DNA from: Gammaproteobacteria bacterium
GTDB lineage: Bacteria; Pseudomonadota; Gammaproteobacteria; Chromatiales; Chromatiaceae
DNA: 64,000 nt
Direction: 5' to 3'
Assembly: GCA_011390365.1 (NCBI GenBank)
Contig: JAABSM010000011.1
Span: 1-64,000, forward strand
Under the pieces are notes generated by a model. The model did no database searches. It worked only from the letters and a program-made list of their open reading frames with translations, and was not told the origin of the DNA. A program made the position numbers and the translations under genes. Below are positions 54,834-61,835 of this stretch, one piece after another (within the stretch, counting starts at the first letter, position 1; every line of letters begins with the position of its first letter).

Positions 54834-56049
54834 CGGACCCCTCCCCTTCGGGCAGGATGTTTTCGGCGCGATCGAGGGTCTCCAGTAGCGCGCCCTTGGC
54901 GATTACGCCGAGATATTTGTTCTTGTCGGTGATCACCGGCACCGCGCAAGGGGCGCGGGCGACGACGCCGAGCAGATCGCGTACCGGCGTACCCTCCGGC
55001 AAGGGTGCAGGGTCTGCAAGAAAGGCATGCTCAAGGGAGGTCTTGTCGCGGCTGGCCCGCTCCAGGCTCGCCCGTGATACATGACCCACGAAGCGTTCAT
55101 CGCCGTCGGTGAGATGGGCGCAACGGGCCCCTTCCCCATCCATGCGCTTGAGCACCGTGTCGGGGGAGACGTCGCCATCGCCAAGGGACAACTCGACCTC
55201 GGCGGGATGACAGATATCGCCGGCGGTGTAGACGTGACCGACGTCGAGATTACGAAAGAAGGAGCGGACATATTCATTGGCCGGGTCGTTGAGGATCTCT
55301 TCCGGGGTGCCGACCTGGACCAGCTTGCCCCCCTCCATGATGGCGATGCGATCGCCGATGCGGGCGGCCTCGTCGAGATCGTGGGAGATGAAGACCACGG
55401 TGCGCTGGTCCGTTTGCTGAATGCGCAGCAGTTCATCCTGCATCTCGCTGCGAATCAGGGGGTCGAGGGCGCTGAAGGCCTCATCCATCAGCAGAATATC
55501 GGGATCGGCGCACAACGCCCGCGCCAGCCCTACCCGTTGCTGCATGCCGCCGGAGAGTGCGTCCGGCATGGATTCGTGGTGGCTGGCCAACCCAACTCTA
55601 TCCAAGACCTGGTGGGCGCGGCGGCGGCGCTCGTCCGGGCCGATGCCGTCCAGCTCCAGGCCGAAGGCGACGTTATCCAGCACGCTCATGTGGGGCATCA
55701 GGGAGAAGGACTGAAACACCATGCCCATCTTCTTGCGGCGGATCTGCCGCAGCCCTTTGGCATCTAGGGATGCGATGTTAACGCCATCCAGTACCACCTT
55801 GCCGGCGGTGGGTTCGATCAGGCGATTGAGCAACCGCACCAGCGTCGACTTGCCGGAGCCGGAAAGCCCCATCACCACGAAGATCTCCCCTTCCATGATC
55901 TCCAGCGAGACATCCCGCACCCCGACCGAGAGGCCGGTCTCGGCGAAGATCTCCTCCTTGCTCTTGCCTCGTCGAAGCAGTTCCATGGCCGGCGCGGGAT
56001 CGTCGCCGAACACCTTGTACAATCCCTCGACCGAAAGCTTACAACCCAT
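54823..56049 (-). CDS. proV: Glycine betaine/proline ABC transporter ATPase
   Basis: The product is 408 aa. Walker A is GLSGSGKST, the signature is LSGGMQQRV, Walker B is [12 protein letters not shown]. After the ATPase, a tandem CBS region (about 285-400) that can sense ionic strength is present, as in ProV/OpuA. It heads the proV-proW-proX operon. Confidence 0.95.
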   Translation of the reverse strand: MGCKLSVEGLYKVFGDDPAPAMELLRRGKSKEEIFAETGLSVGVRDVSLEIMEGEIFVVMGLSGSGKSTLVRLLNRLIEPTAGKVVLDGVNIASLDAKGLRQIRRKKMGMVFQSFSLMPHMSVLDNVAFGLELDGIGPDERRRRAHQVLDRVGLASHHESMPDALSGGMQQRVGLARALCADPDILLMDEAFSALDPLIRSEMQDELLRIQQTDQRTVVFISHDLDEAARIGDRIAIMEGGKLVQVGTPEEILNDPANEYVRSFFRNLDVGHVYTAGDICHPAEVELSLGDGDVSPDTVLKRMDGEGARCAHLTDGDERFVGHVSRASLERASRDKTSLEHAFLADPAPLPEGTPVRDLLGVVARAPCAVPVITDKNKYLGVIAKGALLETLDRAENILPEGEGSDGK

Positions 56050-56304
56050 ATAACCTCAAGCAGCGATAGTGCGGGCATGCCCACTCGAAACCGGCCCTGC
56101 ACGGGAATGTCTGACCGATATTGTATTTCGTACTCGAATCAATATACCGCAGATGGCGCAAAGTTGCACATGGGGAGGGAGCTCGTGAGAGGGGGGCAAC
56201 GCGTATATCGGAGGCGATGGTAGCGCTTGAGGATGAATAACTTCAGCAACTTGACCACATACGTTTGCGGGTACATTGCATCCGCGATTTCGGGGAACGC
56301 CCAC

Positions 56305-56350
56305 CCGAACTGAAGTTCGGGCTCCGCCTGGAGCCCGGACTTTAGTTCGG
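56305..56350. repeat. Near-perfect 21-bp hairpin upstream of proV
   Basis: Arms starting CCGAACTGAAG (56305-56325) and ending TTTAGTTCGG (56330-56350) pair over 21 positions with two differences and a 4-nt loop. It resembles dispersed proteobacterial fold-back repeats. Confidence 0.75.
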
Positions 56351-56447
56351 CGCGGACGCCTTGCTATTTTATTAAGCCCTGTCTGCGTTAAGTGTTGGCG
56401 GATTGCCTGATTGGCGCCGTCATTGCGGCCATGGGCTGCCCCTGCGA

Positions 56448-56533
56448 AGGCAATGTCATTAACTTAAGCCACCATGGCATTCCCCAGGAATGATGCGCCT
56501 CATTTCGTGGGTGCGCCGAGCGTTTTTGGTTCT
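56448..56533. repeat. Partial copy of the 50-kb repeat
   Basis: The sequence from AGGCAATGTCATTAAC onward matches 50215-50300 with few differences, then diverges. The shared edge (starting AGGCAATGTC) suggests an element end. Confidence 0.85.
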
Positions 56534-56589
56534 GCATAGGATGTGCCGTCGACCGAGCGACAAGGCTTTTTATTCGGCACATCCTATGC
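56534..56589. repeat. Perfect 15-bp inverted repeat
   Basis: GCATAGGATGTGCCG (56534-56548) and CGGCACATCCTATGC (56575-56589) bracket a 26-bp centre. It directly abuts the partial repeat copy. It is likely a MITE-like or REP-like element. Confidence 0.85.
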
Positions 56590-56681
56590 CGGCCCAGCGA
56601 TTTCCGGGCTGCCCCGGAGTAAGGCGCATCAAGGGCGGGAACCTGGCGTGGTGCTAGGGAAGCCCTCCTTGGCTCTGGGTC

Positions 56682-57005
56682 CTACCCTTGCCGAAAAATC
56701 GTGTTCTGGGGTTCGCCGTTGTTGTCGATATTGACGCCGGTTACCCCGGGCATGCGGCTGATGATGTAGCCGGCGGAGAGCATGGCCATGCCTTCGTTAT
56801 GGGTCTCGATGGCGGTGAGGAGCTTGTTGGCGGCGTATTGGCAGCGTTCGGTGGCATCGGCATTCTTGACGAACTGACTACCCAGCCGAATCCCCTTGTC
56901 CATATCGCCGTCGAGGCGATCGAAGGAGTCTCCAGAGGCGTCGACATAGCCCTGGGGGACCTCCAGATCCATGGCGAATTCGCCGATGATGATGTTGAGC
57001 TTCAT
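56682..57005 (-). CDS. Conserved-looking 107-aa protein of unknown function, linked to the PP2C sensor
   Basis: The product is 107 aa, mixed alpha/beta in composition, with one Cys. Its start (MKLNIIIGEFAMDLEVPQGY) reads like a soluble cytoplasmic protein. I do not recognise the family. It begins 15 bp after the stop of the PP2C sensor on the same strand, so it belongs to the same operon and may be a partner or target of that switch. Confidence 0.7.
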   Translation of the reverse strand: MKLNIIIGEFAMDLEVPQGYVDASGDSFDRLDGDMDKGIRLGSQFVKNADATERCQYAANKLLTAIETHNEGMAMLSAGYIISRMPGVTGVNIDNNGEPQNTIFRQG

Positions 57006-57020
57006 GTCACTTTCCTGCGT

Positions 57021-59429
57021 TCACGATTGGGAGTCTGGGATACTGGGGTCGACGGCCGCGGGTTGCAAGCCGCCCCTCGCTGCTCCCGAGGCGCCGGGAT
57101 GTTCGCTTTCCATGCCCATGCGAAAGTTGAGGATGGTGATATCATCGGATTGGGCCGCACCGCGGGTGAATCGGGAGACCGCGGAGAGGATCGCCCGGGA
57201 AAATTCCTGGCAGGGAAGGTCCTTGCTATCGCGCAGCGCGGCTTCGAGCCGCGCCTCCTCGAACATCGCGCCATCGTTGTCGAAGGCCTCGGTAACCCCG
57301 TCCGAAAACGCGAAGAAACGCTCTTCCCCGCCAAACCGAATCCCCTCGGACTCGTACTCCTCATCCGGTATGATGCCCAGCGCCGCGCCGCCGTGGGCGC
57401 CGACCTCCCGCAACTCCCCCGCGGTCAACAGATAGGGCGGATTATGGCCGGCGTTGCTCATGCGCATCTCGCCATTGCGGCTATCCAGAACCGCTATGAT
57501 GACGGTGACGAACATCATCTGCTCATTATCTCGCGCCAGTTCGTTATTGACCTTGAAGAGGATCTTCTCCGGCGAGGGATTGTTCTCCGAAGCGGAACGG
57601 ATCAGGGTCTTGGTCATGGCCATGAACAGGGACGCGGGCACGCCCTTGCCGGAGACATCCCCCACCACGAAACAGAGGTGATGGTCGTCGATGGCGAAGA
57701 AGTCGTAGAAGTCGCCGGCCACCTCCTTGGCGGGATTGACCAGCGCGTGCAGATCGATGCCGAAGTTGGCGGTGAATTCGTCGAAGTGGTGGGGCAGCAT
57801 GCTCTGCTGGATCTGCCGCGCCATCTCCAGCGACTCTTCGATCTTCTGTTTTTCCAGATTATTGAAGGCCATGGAGACGGTGGAGGCGAAGATCTCCAGC
57901 AGATCCACGTCGAGATCATCGAATTTGGATTTGCTGCGCAGATAGACCAGGTTGCTGGGCAGGCTGTGGTTGTCAAAGACCACCGCGCAATTCAGCTTAT
58001 CCTTTGAAAAGACGGTCTTTTTGCTCTTGACCGCGTTCTCCAGCAATTGGCGCACCTCCTCCTGGTCCAGGTAGTTGACCGCCTCGCCGCCCTTCACTTC
58101 CATCTCATTGCGCGTGGGCATGTCCACCACCAAAAGCTGATCGCCCCCCGCGGTCTGGCCCTGACTGGTCTTGAGAAACAGGGCGTCGTCATTAACGTCG
58201 ATCAGTGATTTCAACTGGCTTCGCAAACCCGTCAGAAAGACATCAGGGGTGTGAAACTGAAAAACCGATGTAGAGGCGTCGATGATCTTGCGCAAGCCTT
58301 GCTGGGCGCGCTTGCGCTTGTTGATATTGAATAGCAACACGACGATATAGGCGACCAGAAGCGCCATGATCCCGATTACCGTGAAGATGAGTCGCTTGTA
58401 CTTGTAGTAGAAGGTTTCCGGCTCGTTGATCAGGATCGAGCCCGCTGGCAGGCGTGACAGGTCGATATCAAAGCGCTTGAGCTGCGCGTAATCGAACATG
58501 TAGACGTTGGGACTCTCCTGAACCACCGGGATGTTCGCGATCGCCTCGCCATCCAGCACCCGCTTGGCTAACCTGGCCGCCGTCTCCCCCTGATAGCGAC
58601 TGCTTCGCATCATGCCGCCGATGACGCCATCGCCCAGCTGATAATCCACCGCGCCGAATACCGGTATCGACGAGGCGGAGGTGATCGCGGGCAACGCCTC
58701 CTGGGGGGTAAACGGAACCCCGTCCGCATCCATGAAGAACGAGATGAAGATGGCGACATTCCCCGGCCCGAGATCCGCCAGCGTCGACTGCAACTCGTGC
58801 ATGGCGACATCGTCGATATAGTTGAAACGCATCACCCGATTTTCGAATTGGGGGGCGATGCGCTCGAAGGCCTTGCGTTCGAGCAGGCCCGTGGTAAGGG
58901 TATCGGTGATGACGTGTATCGTATGGGTGTCGGGAAGGAGCTGAATAATGGCATTGAGGGTGGACGCCATATCCGGCTCTTCGTTGACGCCGGTGTAGAG
59001 ATCGAAGCCCTCCACCTTGGCCGGAGTAAAGTTATTGACGCCGCAAAAGACCACCGGCGTGCGAGGAAAAAGCTCCTCCCGGTATTTTCGAAGAAACAGC
59101 AAGGCGTCATCATCGGTCGCGATGACGACATCGAAATCATCCGGGGCGAACTTGTTTTGGTAGAGATCTCTGAGCAATCGGTAGTGCTTGTCGGTATTGA
59201 TATACTTGGTGTCCATGAACTCCATGCGCAACACCACGTCCGGCGCGCTGGAGAAAACCGACTGAATCCCTTCCACGATGTTATCCGTCCAGGCGTAACC
59301 GGTACTGTAGGCGTTCAGTACCAGCACCTGGGTAGCATCGGAACGCCCCAAGGCATCCCCCCGGGCCGCGCCCGCGTCCATCGCGCCCAGGCTGAAGCAC
59401 AGGGTCAGCAGGATGACGATCCCCCTCAT
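57021..59429 (-). CDS. Membrane sensor phosphatase: ABC-type binding domain, TM, GAF-like, PP2C (SpoIIE/RsbU)
   Basis: The product is 802 aa from the ATG at 59429 (MRGIVILLTLCFSLGAMDAG); a longer frame runs into the upstream gene. A signal peptide is followed by a periplasmic domain of the ABC substrate-binding type (about 35-335, QVLVLNAYSTGYAWTDN). Then come a single membrane helix (about 345-367), a GAF/DUF3369-like region (about 375-540) and a PP2C phosphatase (about 560-780). The last has the RsbU/SpoIIE signatures KEVAGDFYDFF and VVGDVSGKGVPASLFMA. It likely dephosphorylates the STAS protein encoded 13 bp upstream in response to a periplasmic ligand. Confidence 0.92.
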   Translation of the reverse strand: MRGIVILLTLCFSLGAMDAGAARGDALGRSDATQVLVLNAYSTGYAWTDNIVEGIQSVFSSAPDVVLRMEFMDTKYINTDKHYRLLRDLYQNKFAPDDFDVVIATDDDALLFLRKYREELFPRTPVVFCGVNNFTPAKVEGFDLYTGVNEEPDMASTLNAIIQLLPDTHTIHVITDTLTTGLLERKAFERIAPQFENRVMRFNYIDDVAMHELQSTLADLGPGNVAIFISFFMDADGVPFTPQEALPAITSASSIPVFGAVDYQLGDGVIGGMMRSSRYQGETAARLAKRVLDGEAIANIPVVQESPNVYMFDYAQLKRFDIDLSRLPAGSILINEPETFYYKYKRLIFTVIGIMALLVAYIVVLLFNINKRKRAQQGLRKIIDASTSVFQFHTPDVFLTGLRSQLKSLIDVNDDALFLKTSQGQTAGGDQLLVVDMPTRNEMEVKGGEAVNYLDQEEVRQLLENAVKSKKTVFSKDKLNCAVVFDNHSLPSNLVYLRSKSKFDDLDVDLLEIFASTVSMAFNNLEKQKIEESLEMARQIQQSMLPHHFDEFTANFGIDLHALVNPAKEVAGDFYDFFAIDDHHLCFVVGDVSGKGVPASLFMAMTKTLIRSASENNPSPEKILFKVNNELARDNEQMMFVTVIIAVLDSRNGEMRMSNAGHNPPYLLTAGELREVGAHGGAALGIIPDEEYESEGIRFGGEERFFAFSDGVTEAFDNDGAMFEEARLEAALRDSKDLPCQEFSRAILSAVSRFTRGAAQSDDITILNFRMGMESEHPGASGAARGGLQPAAVDPSIPDSQS

Positions 59430-59442
59430 TGCGCTGACGCCG

Positions 59443-59808
59443 TCATCCCTTTTGCATCGCCTCCAGGTAGGCGTCCAGCTCCTCGTAGCTCTGAAAGATG
59501 TCCGACAACTTGACGGCCTTGACGATATCGAACACCTTGCGCACCTGGGGCTGGGCATTGACGAACAGGGTTCGCGCGCCCTTCTGGGTCATGGCGCGCT
59601 GGGTCTTGGCGAATATTCGCAGCCCGGCACTGGCGAGAAAGGTCATATCTTTCAAATCGAAGATGATCGCTTCGACCGTCTCCTCCAACACCTGGTTGAC
59701 CGCCCGTTCCAGATCTTCCGCCCCGGCCGAATCCAACTGCCCCATGAGCTCGAGCTTGATCGCACCGGGGGTTTCCGAAGAGATAACCGTATTGATGTCA
59801 AGGGCCAT
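59443..59808 (-). CDS. STAS-domain anti-sigma-factor antagonist
   Basis: The product is 121 aa, RsbV/SpoIIAA-like. The phosphorylatable serine is in FLASAGLRIF (around residue 60), at the expected end of a beta-strand. When unphosphorylated it would bind the RsbW-like kinase encoded upstream. It sits 13 bp before the PP2C sensor gene. Confidence 0.93.
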   Translation of the reverse strand: MALDINTVISSETPGAIKLELMGQLDSAGAEDLERAVNQVLEETVEAIIFDLKDMTFLASAGLRIFAKTQRAMTQKGARTLFVNAQPQVRKVFDIVKAVKLSDIFQSYEELDAYLEAMQKG

Positions 59809-59970
59809 TTCATTGTTCTCCAGATGATAGGGTGGCTGGCGGGCGATCCGGCCCGCCGCATGTGTTATCGCGAGCGGGACAGGATAAAACCTGCAACCGC
59901 CTCAGGCCAGCGGCCCGTCTCGGCCATTGCGCAAACGTCCGCATGGTACCGTCAGGCATCCGATTTCTCA

Positions 59971-60390
59971 CTATCCGCTTTCCTTCAGATCTCGAAAGAC
60001 GCTCAACCGATTCCTGCCGCCTTCGCGTTGATAGGCCACTTGGTCGGTCAGCTCCCGCACCAGAAAGAAACCGAATCCGCCCGCCTCCCGCTCCTCGGCA
60101 TCCGCCGACAGATCCGGATTCGCGATCTCCTCCAGCGGGTTGAATGGGATTCCCGAATCGAGGAAGACCAGCTCCAGTCGCTGGGGCGACAGCCGAAGCT
60201 CGACCTCGATCTTCGCCCCCTGGCCAGGCGCATTGTAGTCGATTACGTTGGCCAGAACCTCCTCCGTCACCAACGCCATATCGGCGATGAGATCCTCCTG
60301 CAAGGCCCTTGCCGTGAGGCGCTCCTCCAGCCAGGCCCGCACCTCACGGATCTCCGCGAGATCCGGATTGATGGCGATGGTGTGCTCCAA
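59971..60390 (-). CDS. RsbW-like anti-sigma ATPase / serine kinase
   Basis: The product is 139 aa if it starts at the TTG (60390), preceded by GAGGGG; a frame from 60495 adds 35 residues that look non-conserved. The GHKL ATPase motifs are present: N-box EEVLANVIDYN, G1 DSGIPFNP, G2 GGFGFFLVREL. It would phosphorylate the STAS protein and, when free, hold its target, a sigma factor or another output. No sigma factor gene is nearby. A 162-bp gap separates it from the STAS gene. Confidence 0.85.
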   Translation of the reverse strand: MEHTIAINPDLAEIREVRAWLEERLTARALQEDLIADMALVTEEVLANVIDYNAPGQGAKIEVELRLSPQRLELVFLDSGIPFNPLEEIANPDLSADAEEREAGGFGFFLVRELTDQVAYQREGGRNRLSVFRDLKESG

Positions 60391-60522
60391 AGCTAGCCCC
60401 TCGGGATTACGCCCACCGTCGGGCGCAACCGCTATGCATGATTCGTGTGGGTAAGGACATGGCTTCATTATGCACCAAGCGAAGGCGGGATACACTCTTC
60501 ACCTTTGGTTATCCTGGATGCG

Positions 60523-61785
60523 CTAATCCGAATCCAATCCGGGGGGCATGGCAGCGTAAATGGTAAGCTGTAACTCCGCGTCATCGATCAGCCGATACGT
60601 CGGTTTGACCCCAGCCAATCGTTCGCTTTCCGTGATGATAATCGGCACCCCCTCGCCCCGTTTGTCCATGATAAAGCTTCTTTGGCTGCCAAACGCATCG
60701 ACGTTCATCGGGCAGCGAGCAAGGAGAGAGCTGATCAGCTCATTACGCGCCGATTGTCGTTGCGAGATGCTCTCCAGCGTCATGGTATTGGGGATGGTCC
60801 CCGGGGAGAATAGCTCCAGACGATCCTGGAACAGATGGAGACGAATCTTCGAGCCATAGATGGAGTAGTCTCGATGGGCGACGGCATTCACCACCGCCTC
60901 AAAAACCGCATTCATGGAGAATTGCGGGGTCTCGATCCGGTAGGGCGCCTTGGTCGCGAACACCCGCATGTTGCGTTCGACGAATTTGCAGGCTTCGCGA
61001 ATCTGCAAATCCAGGGGGCCGACAATCTCCTTTGCGTCGAGCTGGTAGGCGCCATTGCGCTCGCTGCCCCGGTAACAGACTGCTTGTATGAAGGCGCTGG
61101 AGAGAAAGGATTCCGGTGAATCGGACGCCAATAGCAAGCCACTGACCGTTGCTCGCTCCGCACCGACCTCGTCCCTGGCGACCAGTTTCATCTTTTCCAG
61201 AAATTCGCCGTCATCCTTTGGTGAAAGGACGGTTCGAAAGCGATTCCAGAGCTTGGGATTGAGATCTTCGCGGGCGGTGCGGGGTACGATTTGCTCGTCG
61301 AACCGAATCAGCCTCGCCTGACTGCGTTGCTGGAACAGCCGAGCGAGCATATCCGGCTTCATCTCCCGTTTTGCGCTTCCGATTCTCTGGAAGTAGCCAC
61401 CCGGACTCTTATGCACGAACAGGCTGCGAGGGACATCGATGCGAACAATGGCCCTCTTCGCCCCAGCATGATCTTTAACCATCAGTTTTCGAATCACGCA
61501 ATCCAGGGGCGGTTCAATGGAGTCGTTGCAGATCCCTTGCAGCCAATCCTCGACGGCATCCAACCGCTCGCTAGGGATCCCTTCGACTTGCCGGGTCTTG
61601 TCGTCAACACCCAGCACGATAACGCCGGATACAGTATTGGCCATGGCCGCCAACTCGTCCGCCATTCCATTCTTGTGCGGCCCCCGGATCTTTTGCCCTT
61701 CGAATCTCACCGCTTTGAGCTCAAGGACCGAATCCTCGCCCAAGGCGATTTGCTCAAAAAGATTCGCGTCGCTATACATAAACAA
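60523..61785 (-). CDS. Schlafen AlbA_2-domain protein with C-terminal HATPase-like region
   Basis: The product is 420 aa. The AlbA_2 domain (about 10-140) has DSVLELKAV and ANTVSGVIVLGVDD, and the following region EAVVNAVAHRDYSIYGSKI is the ATP-binding-like module usually fused to it. Such proteins are often called putative transcriptional regulators or helicases and are frequent in accessory DNA and defence islands. The base composition is only slightly lower in GC. It is followed upstream by a tandem TCTGCGT repeat before mfd. Confidence 0.85.
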   Translation of the reverse strand: MFMYSDANLFEQIALGEDSVLELKAVRFEGQKIRGPHKNGMADELAAMANTVSGVIVLGVDDKTRQVEGIPSERLDAVEDWLQGICNDSIEPPLDCVIRKLMVKDHAGAKRAIVRIDVPRSLFVHKSPGGYFQRIGSAKREMKPDMLARLFQQRSQARLIRFDEQIVPRTAREDLNPKLWNRFRTVLSPKDDGEFLEKMKLVARDEVGAERATVSGLLLASDSPESFLSSAFIQAVCYRGSERNGAYQLDAKEIVGPLDLQIREACKFVERNMRVFATKAPYRIETPQFSMNAVFEAVVNAVAHRDYSIYGSKIRLHLFQDRLELFSPGTIPNTMTLESISQRQSARNELISSLLARCPMNVDAFGSQRSFIMDKRGEGVPIIITESERLAGVKPTYRLIDDAELQLTIYAAMPPGLDSD

Positions 61786-61787
61786 GA

Positions 61788-61816
61788 TCTGCGTGCATCT
61801 GCGTTAATCCGCGGTT
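61788..61816. repeat. Short imperfect tandem repeat (ATCTGCGTGCATCTGCGTTA)
   Basis: About 12-bp units ATCTGCGT(G/T) repeated two and a half times upstream of the Schlafen gene. This is a familiar dispersed intergenic motif and could mark a boundary of an inserted gene. Confidence 0.6.
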
Positions 61817-61835
61817 CAGTTGGTTTATAGTGGCA

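Larger units (their letters stand above)
56050..56681. other. 630-bp gene-free stretch with three repeat elements
   Basis: No coding frame is supported. It carries the proV promoter region (AT-rich at 56110-56150), a long hairpin (56305-56350), a partial copy of the 50-kb repeat (56448-56533) and a 15-bp inverted repeat (56534-56589), each listed separately. Confidence 0.6.

Noticed and set aside
60391-60495. 35-residue N-terminal extension of the RsbW-like protein
   Set aside because: It lacks conservation features and an RBS, while the TTG at 60390 has GAGGGG upstream; the choice remains uncertain.
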